Origin: Candidatus Bathyarchaeota archaeon
Lineage (GTDB): Archaea; Thermoproteota; Bathyarchaeia; Bathyarchaeales; Bathycorpusculaceae
Direction: 5' to 3'
DNA: 44,001 nt
NCBI GenBank assembly: GCA_022865885.1
Contig: JALHSQ010000055.1
Location: 125,618 to 169,618, forward strand
Made by a program: the position numbers and the translations under genes. The notes under the pieces were generated by a model, which saw only the letters and a list, made by a program, of their open reading frames with translations, did not search any database and was not told the origin of the DNA. Of the stretch, positions 7,527-15,658 are shown piece after piece (the first letter of the stretch is position 1; each line of letters opens with the position of its first letter).

Positions 7527-8690
7527 ATGAACCGGAAAGAGAAAAAAGCAACAGTCGGAACCTTTGCACTTGCTTCTTTTCTCAATGATTTCGGGTCGGA
7601 TATGATCTACCCGATCTGGCCGCTATTTGTTACCACCATTCTGAACGCGAACATGACGGTTCTGGGCTTTATAGACGGCCTCGGAGATGCAGTCGTTTCA
7701 ATATCCCAAGCAGCATCCGGATATGCTGCTGACAGAACTGGAAAGAGAAAAGCCTTTGTTTGGACAGGTTACCTGTTCGGTTCGCTTTCAAGGATTGGCT
7801 ATGCTTTTTCAGCAATCTGGGAACACTTGATCCCCTTCAGAATTCTTGATAGGGCAGGCAAGATGAGAGGGGCTCCTAGAGACGCTATAATTGCAGATCT
7901 ATCGGTAGATGAGAACAGAGGGAGAAACTTTGGCTTCTTACGCGCTATGGATAATCTTGGTGCCGTGTGCGGCATAGTAACCTGCCTTCTCTTCCTTTCT
8001 TTTTTTGGATTAGCGAACTACCGAAGCCTATTCCTAGTCGCAGCGATTCCATCCCTTATTGGCGGATCCCTAATCTTATTACTCGTAAAGGAGAGAAAAA
8101 CATCCGAGAACAAACTGTACAAGGGCATTTCGCTCAAAAATTTGAATCGCGATTTCAAAATCCTTCTGTTGTTGAGCGCTTTCTTTTCCTTAGGCTCATT
8201 TAGTTACTCCTTCCTCCTGATATACGCAGGAAGTTTGGGCGTTCAATCGGCCTTCCTGCCGGTACTGTATCTCATATTCACTGCGGTTGCTTCTATTTTT
8301 TCGCTGCCCTTTGGCAAGCTTTCTGACAAGATTGGTCGGAAGTCCGTGTTGCTGTTGTCCTTTGCTTTGTGGGGTTTAACCTGTTTGTGTTTTATTCTTT
8401 TTCAATACTATTGGATAGCGATTATCTCATTTGTCTTGTACGGTCTACATAAAGGCGCGTTGGAACCTGTTCAAAGAGCGTTTGTTGCAGAGCTTGCACC
8501 ATTAGAATACCGGGCTAGCAGCTTGGGCGGTTTCCAGATGGTTGTAGGCCTTTGCGCTCTCCCATCATCGCTCATTGCAGGACTAATGTGGGATCAGATT
8601 GGCAAGCTTGCACCATTCTACTTTTCAGCAGCTCTCACACTATTGTCGGTTATATTGCTGTTGTTCATAAAGAAGAAAGAACCTCGATGA
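7527..8690 (+). CDS. Major facilitator superfamily transporter
   Basis: A 387-residue polytopic protein with about 12 hydrophobic segments. The MFS motif A appears as GYAADRTGKRK in the loop between helices 2 and 3, and a degenerate copy, GKLSDKIGRKS, in the second half marks the internal duplication. A NDFGSDMIYP segment in helix 1 and a central charged loop (residues 187-205) fit the MFS layout. It probably moves a small solute across the membrane using an ion gradient, with drug or metabolite efflux the usual role for this length; the substrate cannot be read from sequence. It is transcribed alone from its own leaderless promoter. Confidence 0.88.
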   Translation: MNRKEKKATVGTFALASFLNDFGSDMIYPIWPLFVTTILNANMTVLGFIDGLGDAVVSISQAASGYAADRTGKRKAFVWTGYLFGSLSRIGYAFSAIWEHLIPFRILDRAGKMRGAPRDAIIADLSVDENRGRNFGFLRAMDNLGAVCGIVTCLLFLSFFGLANYRSLFLVAAIPSLIGGSLILLLVKERKTSENKLYKGISLKNLNRDFKILLLLSAFFSLGSFSYSFLLIYAGSLGVQSAFLPVLYLIFTAVASIFSLPFGKLSDKIGRKSVLLLSFALWGLTCLCFILFQYYWIAIISFVLYGLHKGALEPVQRAFVAELAPLEYRASSLGGFQMVVGLCALPSSLIAGLMWDQIGKLAPFYFSAALTLLSVILLLFIKKKEPR

Positions 8691-8802
8691 GAATTCACAT
8701 TCAGACTAGAACATGACACATCTGGAGCAACCACCCCTCTAGCGAAAGCTTTTATTGAAGCCAAAAACTTAATCTGGCAATAATCACCAAAGGATGAGGT
8801 TT

Positions 8803-9561
8803 ATGAGTCTGCAAAAAGGCGATTTCCTAATCATTGACTATACTGCTAATGTGAAGGAAACAGGAGAGATCTTCGACACTACGGTTGAAGAGACTGCTAA
8901 GAAAGAGCATCTGTACAAGGAAGGAGAAACATACGAACCGAAACTGGTCGTCATCGGTGAAGGCTGGGTTCTGAAGGCGTTAGATGAGAGTCTCCCGACG
9001 GTGGAGATCGGTAAGGAAACCTCTATCGAGATACCGCAAGACAAAGCTTTTGGACCAAGGGATCCTGAGAAAATTAAGCGGGTTCCATTGAAGCAGCTTC
9101 TCGCTAAGGAGATAAACCCTAGCCTAGGAATGCGGATCGATTATGGCGGAAAAATGGCCACCGTGCGAGCTATAGGTGCTGGACGCGTTCTACTGGATTT
9201 TAACCCTCCATTGGCCGGAAGAACACTTGTGTACAAGGTCACCGTCAAGAAGAAACTGGAGAAAGATGACGAGAAGATTGTCGCGCTAATTCACAGAAGG
9301 ACGCCTGCGGTGGAGGAGACCAAGTTCGAGTTTGCTTGCAAGGGAAAAAGCCTTCACATAGAAATGCCTGAAGAAGCCTTCTATCTGGAGGGAATACAGC
9401 TGGCAAAAAGAGGCATAGCATTGGACGCGCAACGTTTCCTCCCAGAAATCACTATGGTAAAATTCACTGAAACGTTCAAAACTGAACCAAAGAAGGCTGA
9501 AACTGAGAAAACGGAAGAAGGACAAACCGAAAAGAAGAAAGCAAAGGCGAAAAAGGCTTAG
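8803..9561 (+). CDS. FKBP-type peptidyl-prolyl isomerase (SlyD-like, long form)
   Basis: An FKBP with the archaeal long-form layout: an FKBP domain split by an insert-in-flap, ending in NPPLAGRTLVYKVTV near residue 145, which matches the SlyD signature (xxHPLAGxxL). A further domain of about 70 residues follows, then a Lys/Glu/Ala-rich tail of about 30 residues. These enzymes speed prolyl isomerisation and act as chaperones in the cytosol. ATG 8803 is preferred: the purine stretch AAAGGATGAGG lies in the right place before it. ATG 8794 would have its ribosome binding site touching the codon. The C-terminal domain resembles the extension found in other archaeal FKBPs, and the basic tail may bind RNA or ribosomes (inference). 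Confidence 0.88.
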   Translation: MSLQKGDFLIIDYTANVKETGEIFDTTVEETAKKEHLYKEGETYEPKLVVIGEGWVLKALDESLPTVEIGKETSIEIPQDKAFGPRDPEKIKRVPLKQLLAKEINPSLGMRIDYGGKMATVRAIGAGRVLLDFNPPLAGRTLVYKVTVKKKLEKDDEKIVALIHRRTPAVEETKFEFACKGKSLHIEMPEEAFYLEGIQLAKRGIALDAQRFLPEITMVKFTETFKTEPKKAETEKTEEGQTEKKKAKAKKA

Positions 9562-9563
9562 AT

Positions 9564-10634
9564 TCATGCAACACCTGTGGCTACTGCAAGCTTCTCGCAT
9601 GTCTCATGATCAAGTTTCAGCTTATTGAGGATCGTGTATCTTTCTGGTCTTATACTAGCAGCGCTGTCTAAGGCCTTGGCCACATCTTCCTTTTCCATTC
9701 CAAGCTCATACACGTTTGTTGGTGCCCCCATCTTCTCCAGAGTCGCCTTGACGCGTTTCCAATTCGCATTGTGCAGATAGGCCATCATTATCGTTCCGAG
9801 ACCACACAGTTCCCCATGCATTGCTCGATTGGAACCTATCATTTCCAGTGCATGACTGAAAATGTGTTCTGAGCCACTGCATGGGCGGCTACTTCCTGCA
9901 ATGCTCATGGCTACTCCACAACTTATTAAGGCCTCTATCAGCACTTCAACGCCTTCCTCGGTTCTTTGCCTAATTAAACCCGCGTTCTGCATCACAAGCT
10001 TGGCACTCATCAAAGCTAGGCTTGCTGCATACACCCCATAGTACTCGTTTTTCTCTTCGTGTGCCAGCTTCCAGTCCTTCACTGCTGTGAGTTTAGCGAT
10101 GACGTCGCCGCATCCACTTACAGTGAAGCGCCAAGGTGCCTGAATTATGATGTTTGTATCAGCTATTATTGCGAGCGGTGCTTGAGCCATAACAGAATAA
10201 GGTTTCTCAAACCCTTTTATGGATGACAAAGGACTTGCGATTCCATCATGCGAAGCAGTTGTTGGAACACTGATAAATGGCGTCTCTTGGCGAGCAGAAC
10301 TACATTTTGCGACATCTATCTTCGTTCCACCACCTACACCGAAAACGATTTGCGGTTTGAAAGCCCTGATTTTCTCTTCCGCAGCTTCGACATCTTTGAT
10401 CGTCGCGGTTTCAATGAGGAGTGTGTCAACCGTCATATGCTTATCTTCCAAAAGCTCTTTTACGGCCTTTCCTGCGATATTATAGGTTTTTGTTCCTGCA
10501 ATTACCAGCGCGGATTCTTTGAACCCCAACCTTCGTGAGATTTGGGCAACGTGCTCCAAGGTTCCATTGCCTACAATTACTTCTCGCGGAAGCTGCATCC
10601 TATGATGTTTCAGAGCCAAATTAATCACTGTCAA
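9564..10634 (-). CDS. egsA: Glycerol-1-phosphate dehydrogenase [NAD(P)+]
   Basis: A 356-residue member of the iron/zinc-type glycerol dehydrogenase superfamily. It reduces dihydroxyacetone phosphate to sn-glycerol-1-phosphate, the backbone of archaeal ether lipids. The nucleotide-binding loop GVGGGTKIDVAK is at residues 99-110. Zinc ligands fit D177 (CGDVIAKL), H257 (SEHIFSH) and H273 (MHGE). TTASHDGIASP at 125-135 is the family substrate-loop signature. Length is normal for archaeal enzymes (about 350). The start is TTG 10634; no ATG lies before the conserved N-terminal strand, and no clear ribosome binding site is seen. Its stop lies two bases from that of the convergent FKBP gene. Assignment as egsA, not bacterial AraM, rests on the archaeal context. 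Confidence 0.95.
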   Translation of the reverse strand: MTVINLALKHHRMQLPREVIVGNGTLEHVAQISRRLGFKESALVIAGTKTYNIAGKAVKELLEDKHMTVDTLLIETATIKDVEAAEEKIRAFKPQIVFGVGGGTKIDVAKCSSARQETPFISVPTTASHDGIASPLSSIKGFEKPYSVMAQAPLAIIADTNIIIQAPWRFTVSGCGDVIAKLTAVKDWKLAHEEKNEYYGVYAASLALMSAKLVMQNAGLIRQRTEEGVEVLIEALISCGVAMSIAGSSRPCSGSEHIFSHALEMIGSNRAMHGELCGLGTIMMAYLHNANWKRVKATLEKMGAPTNVYELGMEKEDVAKALDSAASIRPERYTILNKLKLDHETCEKLAVATGVA

Positions 10635-10748
10635 ACCATATAGTCATCTTTAATCGGTTAGCATTCTACGTTTATGGCTTCATAAGCCTTTAAACCGAGC
10701 GGCCTTCAACCAGTAAAGTATTCTCTTCTTACCTGCTGCTTTGGACCG

Positions 10749-10761
10749 TAATATTAATAAA
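10749..10761 (+). promoter_or_regulatory. TATA box for psmB
   Basis: The AT-rich TAATATTAATAAA is the only strong TATA-like element upstream of psmB at a distance that leaves room for its ribosome binding site. It predicts a transcription start near 10780, inside the inverted repeat described next. Confidence 0.4.
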
Positions 10762-10773
10762 TCCCATACCATG

Positions 10774-10804
10774 ATTACTTCATGCTACTTCCTTGTGAAG
10801 TAAT
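10774..10804. promoter_or_regulatory. Nine-base inverted repeat at the psmB transcription start
   Basis: ATTACTTCA (10774-10782) and TGAAGTAAT (10796-10804) are exact reverse complements with a 13-base spacer. The repeat spans the predicted start site and the early leader of psmB. It could be a repressor operator or an RNA hairpin in the leader. The arms are AT-rich, so the RNA stem would be of moderate strength. Confidence 0.45.
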
Positions 10805-10835
10805 TTCGAGATATTTAGATTTTGGGTGAAATCAA

Positions 10836-11474
10836 ATGATAAACAATGATTCAGTTGATAGGTTAGTGGTTAAAGGAACCACGACTGTTGGCGTAGTATG
10901 CAAGGATGGTGTGATCCTGGCTTCGGACAGTCGAGTAACTATGGGCTTTTATGTAGCTCATAAACACGGAAAGAAAGTATACAAGATAGATGATCATCTT
11001 GCCATGACGATAGCAGGAACAGTTGCTGACGCCCAAAGAGCCGTGGACGTGTTGACCGCGAATGCGCAACTCTACAAGATAAGCATGAGTCGGCCTCTCC
11101 CCATAGGTTCTGCAGCAAGAATCATAGCGAATCTCTTGTTTTCAGCAAGATACGTACCTTTGCAAACTCAGGTTCTAATTGGAGGCGTGGACGAGACTGG
11201 ACCACATGTGTTCGACCTTGATCCATTCGGCAGTATAACGGAGGAGAAATGCGTCGCTACAGGATCAGGTTCGCCCGTTGCTTACGGAATTCTCGAAGAC
11301 AAGTACAAAGAGGACATGCAGGTTGAAGAAGGTCTGCCAATAATCGCAAAGGCAGTCAACGCAGCCATGAAAAGAGATGCGGCAAGTGGAGACAGCTATA
11401 ATATTGCAGTAATAGACAGTAAGGGCTATCGAGAGCTTAGCGACAAAGAAAAAAAGAAGCTTCTCGCAAATTGA
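10836..11474 (+). CDS. psmB: Proteasome beta subunit
   Basis: A 212-residue archaeal 20S proteasome beta subunit of the N-terminal nucleophile hydrolase family. A short propeptide of 14 residues ends in G14, and cleavage exposes the catalytic T15. The matching acid D31 (in ASDSR) and lysine K47 (in HGKKVYK) fall at the canonical positions 17 and 33 of the mature chain. The serine motif GSGSPVAYG also fits. Fourteen copies form the two inner rings that degrade unfolded proteins delivered by an AAA ATPase. The start is ATG 10836, with GGTGA six bases before it. The gene is followed 13 bases later by the aCPSF1 gene on the same strand, a pairing known in other archaea. Confidence 0.97.
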   Translation: MINNDSVDRLVVKGTTTVGVVCKDGVILASDSRVTMGFYVAHKHGKKVYKIDDHLAMTIAGTVADAQRAVDVLTANAQLYKISMSRPLPIGSAARIIANLLFSARYVPLQTQVLIGGVDETGPHVFDLDPFGSITEEKCVATGSGSPVAYGILEDKYKEDMQVEEGLPIIAKAVNAAMKRDAASGDSYNIAVIDSKGYRELSDKEKKKLLAN

Positions 11475-11487
11475 GGAAGCTAGAATC

Positions 11488-13407
11488 GTGGTGCGAACGT
11501 CCGGAGAAGATAAACTAGAGATAAGCCAATACATTCTACAGCATGTTCCAAGAGAAGCTGAAGTGACACGGATAGAATACGAAGGACCCACTCTGGCCGT
11601 CTATACGAAGAAGCCGGAGATCTTGGTTGAACAGAGCAGCCTAATCGCGGAAATCGTTAATGTCATAAGAAAACGGATTGTAGTGCGTTCCGACCCATCT
11701 GTGAGACTTGCCGAAAACGAAGCAGAGAAGAAGACGCGTGAAATTGTCTCCCCCGAGGCCGAAGTTACCGATATAAACTTTGACCCAAGCCTTGGCGAAA
11801 TCATAATTGAAGCGAAAAAACCTGGACTCGTCATCGGCAAGAACGGAATGGTTTTACAAGAAATCATAAGAAGAACCAAATGGCGTCCGCAGGTCTTAAG
11901 AAGTCCTCCACTGCGCTCCAAGATAGTCACACACATGCGCCACTATCTTCATTCAGAAAGCAAAGAAAGAGAGCGAATATTACGCACAGTTGGAGAAAGA
12001 ATATTCAGACCTAAGACGTACGAAGTTGGAGACGTTAGAATCACCGCTCTCGGGGGAGTCCAAGAAGTCGGCAGATCAGCTTTCCTTCTTCAAACAAGAG
12101 AAAGCAGCGTGCTCTTGGACTGTGGTGCCAATCCGGGTTCTTCGAGACCCTTTGAGGCTTTTCCACGGTTTGACAATCCTGGGTTTGAGCTTGACTCCTT
12201 GGATGCCGTCGTTTTAAGTCACGCTCATCTTGACCACTGTGGGCTGGTTCCATTCCTCTATAAGTACGGATATGATGGTCCAGTCTATTGCTCGGCGCCA
12301 ACTTCGAGCCTAATGACGCTACTCCAACTTGACTATTTGGATGTCGCGAGCAAACAGGGAATCACGCCCCATTATGATCAGAAAGACGTTCGCGAATGCG
12401 TTTTGCATACGAACCCGTTGCGGTATGGCGTCGTAACCGACATAGCTCCTGATATTCGGTTAACCTTACACAATGCTGGTCACATATTGGGTTCCTCAAT
12501 GGTTCACATGCACATAGGTGAAGGAATGCACAACATAGTCTACACTGGCGACTACAAATATGCAAGAACCATGCTGCTGGAAGCGGCAACGACGGAATTT
12601 CCACGCGTCGAAACAGTGATAACTGAGAGCACATACGGCGGGCCAGATGATTTCATGCCCTCGCGAGTTGAAGCTGAGGAGCATTTGACAAGAGTGGTAA
12701 ATGAGACATTGGGACGCAAGGGCAAAGTCCTGATTCCTGTTCCCGCGGTTGGCAGAGCTCAAGAAATAATGCTTATTCTTGACGGTTACATGCGGCGTGG
12801 GTTGATGAAGGAAGCACCTGTCTTCATTGAGGGTATGATTTCAGAAGCTACTGCTATTCACACTGCCTTTCCAGAGTATTTGGGTAGAGAAGTTCGTCAG
12901 AGTATTTTGCACGATGGGATCAATCCTTTCCAGTCAGATTACTTCACTATTGTAGAGCATCCGAATGTTAGGCAGGAAATCATTGAAGGCGAACCATGCA
13001 TTATTATGGCTACGTCTGGGATGCTTGAAGGGGGTCCAGTGATAGAATATTTCAAAAGCTTGGCAGATGACGAAAAGAACACGATTATCTTTGTGAGCTA
13101 CCAGATAGAGGGCACGCTGGGAAGGAGGGTCCAGAAGGGCTTAAGCGAAGTAGCGGTCGTCAACAGTGAAGGCAAAATGGGCGTAGCGAAAGTAAGGTTG
13201 CAGGTTGATGCAATTGAAGGTTTTTCTGGGCATTCAGATAGAAGACAAATAATCAATTATCTTACCCACTTGCAGCCGAAACCCGAAAGAGTTGTAGTTT
13301 GCCACGGTGAAAGAGCAAAATGCCTAAGCGTGGCGAATTTCCTGCAGAGAAGATGCGAGATTGACGCTTTTGCGCCATCGTTGCTGGAAACCTTTAGGCT
13401 GCTGTAG
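11488..13407 (+). CDS. aCPSF1: KH/beta-CASP ribonuclease aCPSF1 (FttA transcription termination factor)
   Basis: A protein of 639 residues, the normal length for archaeal aCPSF1. Order: N-terminal KH-like domain (about 1-70), a second KH domain with the GKNG loop at 117-120, then a metallo-beta-lactamase core with SHAHLDH (H245, H247, D249, H250) holding two zinc ions, and the beta-CASP cap with later motifs (TSGMLEGG, SGHSD). It is the archaeal relative of eukaryotic CPSF73, cuts RNA at U-rich sites and ends transcription by RNA polymerase. GTG 11488 is the start; GAGGAAG lies about 12 bases upstream. Co-transcription with psmB is likely. Its last 14 bases overlap the convergent sepF gene. 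Confidence 0.97.
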   Translation: MVRTSGEDKLEISQYILQHVPREAEVTRIEYEGPTLAVYTKKPEILVEQSSLIAEIVNVIRKRIVVRSDPSVRLAENEAEKKTREIVSPEAEVTDINFDPSLGEIIIEAKKPGLVIGKNGMVLQEIIRRTKWRPQVLRSPPLRSKIVTHMRHYLHSESKERERILRTVGERIFRPKTYEVGDVRITALGGVQEVGRSAFLLQTRESSVLLDCGANPGSSRPFEAFPRFDNPGFELDSLDAVVLSHAHLDHCGLVPFLYKYGYDGPVYCSAPTSSLMTLLQLDYLDVASKQGITPHYDQKDVRECVLHTNPLRYGVVTDIAPDIRLTLHNAGHILGSSMVHMHIGEGMHNIVYTGDYKYARTMLLEAATTEFPRVETVITESTYGGPDDFMPSRVEAEEHLTRVVNETLGRKGKVLIPVPAVGRAQEIMLILDGYMRRGLMKEAPVFIEGMISEATAIHTAFPEYLGREVRQSILHDGINPFQSDYFTIVEHPNVRQEIIEGEPCIIMATSGMLEGGPVIEYFKSLADDEKNTIIFVSYQIEGTLGRRVQKGLSEVAVVNSEGKMGVAKVRLQVDAIEGFSGHSDRRQIINYLTHLQPKPERVVVCHGERAKCLSVANFLQRRCEIDAFAPSLLETFRLL

Positions 13408-13753
13408 GTATTGGCTCGCTTGATATTGGAGTTTTCTCGCGCCAGATCCTGACATTCTTCGGACAGATTACCACTCGTTCTTCACCTAGCCTTGCTACAT
13501 CGCCGCCTACGGATTCAGCAAACTCGCAAAGCTCATTTATCGCGTGCTTCACATCATCAATGCTCTTGACAGCAAGAGGCGTTATCCTAAGAATCAGAAT
13601 ATTTCCTGATTTTATCTCGGTCTTAACATTTTCCAGTTCTGTTAAGTCGCGAAGAGGCATAGCTTTCAAGTAGGTCTTGCTAGGACTATTTTTCACTTCA
13701 ACTTCCTTTTCTTCCTTTCTGGATTTGCGAAGTATACCACCCAGTCCTGGCAA
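13394..13753 (-). CDS. sepF: Archaeal SepF-type cell division protein
   Basis: A protein of 119 residues matching SepF. It has a short hydrophobic and basic N-terminal helix (PGLGGILRKSRK) for membrane binding, a charged linker, and a C-terminal SepF domain of about 80 residues with GNILILRITPL, the helix DDVKHAINELCEFAESV, and GGDVARLGEERVVICP. In archaea that use FtsZ, SepF is the main membrane anchor of the division ring. The start is TTG 13753, with GAGGAG seven bases upstream. Its 3' end overlaps the convergent aCPSF1 gene by 14 bases. No FtsZ gene is in this window. Confidence 0.88.
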   Translation of the reverse strand: MPGLGGILRKSRKEEKEVEVKNSPSKTYLKAMPLRDLTELENVKTEIKSGNILILRITPLAVKSIDDVKHAINELCEFAESVGGDVARLGEERVVICPKNVRIWREKTPISSEPIPTAA

Positions 13754-13861
13754 ATGACTCCTCTCTTATCTCATTAATTCTCTTTTCGAGAGTTTAAGTG
13801 TTTCTTGACCTATTATCTAAATCCTAAATACTAGTTGAACTATTAAAACGTTCTATGGTTT

Positions 13862-14389
13862 TCAAGCCTTTACTTTGCCCTCGGCATGCCCTGCAATATT
13901 CTTTATGAAGTTCCATGTTTGATCGCTCACAAAATGAACATTCTTCACAATGACCCCTTGCTTAGTCTCCTTCGCTTTTCTTGAATCACAGAGCACTTCA
14001 CCGATTGCTATTGCTTTGCCGTGCTTCTCGTCAACTATCAAGACGAGGTCTCCCTTCGCAAATTCTCCTTCAAAACTTCTAATGCCGGGAGCCATCACGT
14101 TTGCGCCTTTACAGATGAACGGAACAGCTCCCATGTCAACGACGATCTTTGGCGCTGCGACGCGGAATCTCTCGAAAACTAAAGTTGGGTAAACGCTCTC
14201 TCCTTTTTCAACCAAGACAGGTTCGCCATCAAAGAGAAAGACCTCCGCAAACCCTGCTTCGACAACTTCAAAGCTGCTCTTACCCCTGTAAACCTGTTCC
14301 AAGTCAATTTTCAATCTCGCTGAAGCCTTAGCTAACAGAGTCTTTACATCCTTGTCCTTCAGGAAATATCTCCTGTATCTTTCTGGCAT
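13862..14389 (-). CDS. PUA-domain RNA-binding protein (MCT-1/Tma20-like)
   Basis: A 175-residue protein. The N-terminal half (about 1-90) looks like the pre-PUA domain found in MCTS1/Tma20. The C-terminal half is a PUA domain with the typical VMAPGIRSFEGEFAKGDLV segment and a following AIAIGEVLCDS strand. Related eukaryotic proteins help recycle ribosomes and eject deacylated tRNA, and the archaeal homologues are thought to bind tRNA or rRNA. The start is ATG 14389. A TATTTAAA-type element about 26 bases upstream on this strand (14409-14421) predicts a nearly leaderless transcript. It reads divergently from the LSm-eL37 operon. Confidence 0.85.
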   Translation of the reverse strand: MPERYRRYFLKDKDVKTLLAKASARLKIDLEQVYRGKSSFEVVEAGFAEVFLFDGEPVLVEKGESVYPTLVFERFRVAAPKIVVDMGAVPFICKGANVMAPGIRSFEGEFAKGDLVLIVDEKHGKAIAIGEVLCDSRKAKETKQGVIVKNVHFVSDQTWNFIKNIAGHAEGKVKA

Positions 14390-14408
14390 CGCAGTTCTCT
14401 CTTAGATA

Positions 14409-14440
14409 GGTTTAAATGTATAAGGTTAAGTATAAAAGTG
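14409..14440. promoter_or_regulatory. Divergent promoter region of PUA protein and LSm-eL37 operon
   Basis: Two TATA-like elements lie in 78 bases between the genes: TTTAAATGTATA (14411-14422), which on the minus strand sits about 26 bases before the PUA start, and TATAAAA (14431-14437) for the plus strand. The first could serve both directions. The plus-strand start with its AAGGTG binding site at 14457-14462 needs a leader, which favours the first element for LSm also. Confidence 0.4.
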
Positions 14441-14467
14441 ATAAAAAGATGTCGCGAAGGTGCAAAA

Positions 14468-14695
14468 ATGAGTGAAATGACGACAGAAATCCTTGAGCAA
14501 AACCTCGGGAAGATCGTACTTGTGAGATTAAAGGGTGGAAAAAGCCTACGCGGAAGATTGAAAGGATTCGACCAACACCTAAACCTGGTTTTGGAGGAAA
14601 CGGAAGACAATACAACTGCAGAGAACGTTAAGCGACTTGGGTTAATAATAGTCCGCGGAGACAATGTGGTTCTTATTTCGCCACCTCCTAGGTGA
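14468..14695 (+). CDS. LSm/Sm-like archaeal protein
   Basis: A 75-residue Sm-like protein with both Sm motifs: Sm1 around KSLRGRLKGFDQHLNLVL with the conserved D and N, and Sm2 with LGLIIVRGDNVVLI. The RGDNV segment holds the uridine-binding Arg-Gly-Asp. These proteins form rings of seven that bind U-rich RNA. ATG 14468 is chosen because GAAGGTG ends six bases upstream; a GTG at 14438 in frame is less likely. The stop overlaps the start of the eL37 gene (GTGA), so the two are translationally coupled. The LSm-eL37 pairing is a recurrent archaeal operon. Confidence 0.95.
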   Translation: MSEMTTEILEQNLGKIVLVRLKGGKSLRGRLKGFDQHLNLVLEETEDNTTAENVKRLGLIIVRGDNVVLISPPPR

Positions 14696-14889
14696 CCATT
14701 TTGGGAAAGGGAACACCGTCTTTTGGCAAACGCGCCGGCAAAACGGTTCATATAAAGTGTAGGCGTTGCGGGAGAAGAGCATATAGCGTTGCAAAGAAGC
14801 GGTGTGCTGCCTGCGGTTACGGCGAAAGAACAACTATCCGGAAGTATTCGTGGCAAACCAGGAATATTCATAGAGAGCGAATACGCTGA
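14692..14889 (+). CDS. rpl37e: Large-subunit ribosomal protein eL37
   Basis: A 65-residue zinc-ribbon ribosomal protein. The GTPSFGKR segment near the N terminus and the two Cys pairs, CRRC and CAAC, are diagnostic for eL37, which binds 23S rRNA near the tunnel. The rest is strongly basic. The frame starts with GTG 14692 overlapping the LSm stop; a TTG three codons later is also possible. The fit to the family is full length with no odd features. Confidence 0.95.
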   Translation: MTILGKGTPSFGKRAGKTVHIKCRRCGRRAYSVAKKRCAACGYGERTTIRKYSWQTRNIHRERIR

Positions 14890-14898
14890 AGCATTTGC

Positions 14899-15540
14899 CT
14901 ATCGGGTTGACTGGTAGTAGCCCTTGTCAACTTTGACGAATATCAATGGGCCTTTACTCTGAGCTAATTCCCTGGCCTTCCTTAAAGTGTTATTAAGCGC
15001 GTTAAATGCTTGTTCTTTCTCGTTGAAGTACTCCCTCTTCTTCTCGCCTAACTCCATTTTCAGCAGATTCTCTGCGAGAATGGATGTCCCGCAAATCTCA
15101 CCATTCTTGACAAGCGTAAGAATCACGATCTCTTCCATTTCATGGCGACTCGCGAGGTTCTTCCAGAGCGGCTCAGCATTATTAAGAATCTTCGTGGTTT
15201 TGTTCCAACGATTAGCATTTTCATTTCCTATAAGCAGTTTCACTCGTTCCTTCCATTTCCTGAGCCATATACCCGTCCAAACACCAAGAAACTCTTCCAA
15301 TTCACTACGATTTTCGCCGAAGAATCTTTCCAATTTGTCTACTATTTCACACTCATTTGCTTCTTTCCCAACAAGCTCCCAATGAACCCTCAAGTAATTT
15401 GTCAAATCTTGGCACGCTATCTGGAGCACCTTACGGTCAGAGCCGAGAATATCCAGCATAGGATTCTTGTCTCTGAGTTTCTCCACCAACAATGTTTCAA
15501 TGAAATTCATGGAATATTCCCGTCTCGAAGTCTTCTCCAA
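14899..15540 (-). CDS. Uncharacterised protein (about 203-213 residues)
   Basis: No family is recognised. The protein appears soluble and largely helical, with alternating charged helices and a Trp-rich centre (VWTGIWLRKWKERV). It ends with a strand-like LIFVKVDKGYY. Two starts are possible: TTG 15540, or ATG 15510 (MNFIETLLVEK), which has a weak GGGA upstream. It lies convergent to eL37 and on the same strand as the HAD phosphatase further upstream, with a gap of over 100 bases. A role cannot be named. Confidence 0.6.
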   Translation of the reverse strand: MEKTSRREYSMNFIETLLVEKLRDKNPMLDILGSDRKVLQIACQDLTNYLRVHWELVGKEANECEIVDKLERFFGENRSELEEFLGVWTGIWLRKWKERVKLLIGNENANRWNKTTKILNNAEPLWKNLASRHEMEEIVILTLVKNGEICGTSILAENLLKMELGEKKREYFNEKEQAFNALNNTLRKARELAQSKGPLIFVKVDKGYYQSTR

Positions 15541-15658
15541 TCAAAAACATAGGATCAAAGCTTTAATTAAGCTTTATTCGTGTTGGCTTCTATAACTCTG
15601 TTCGATATTTTTCAGCTATATTCTGGTTTTGGGAACATCCAAAAGCCTGCTTCACAAG

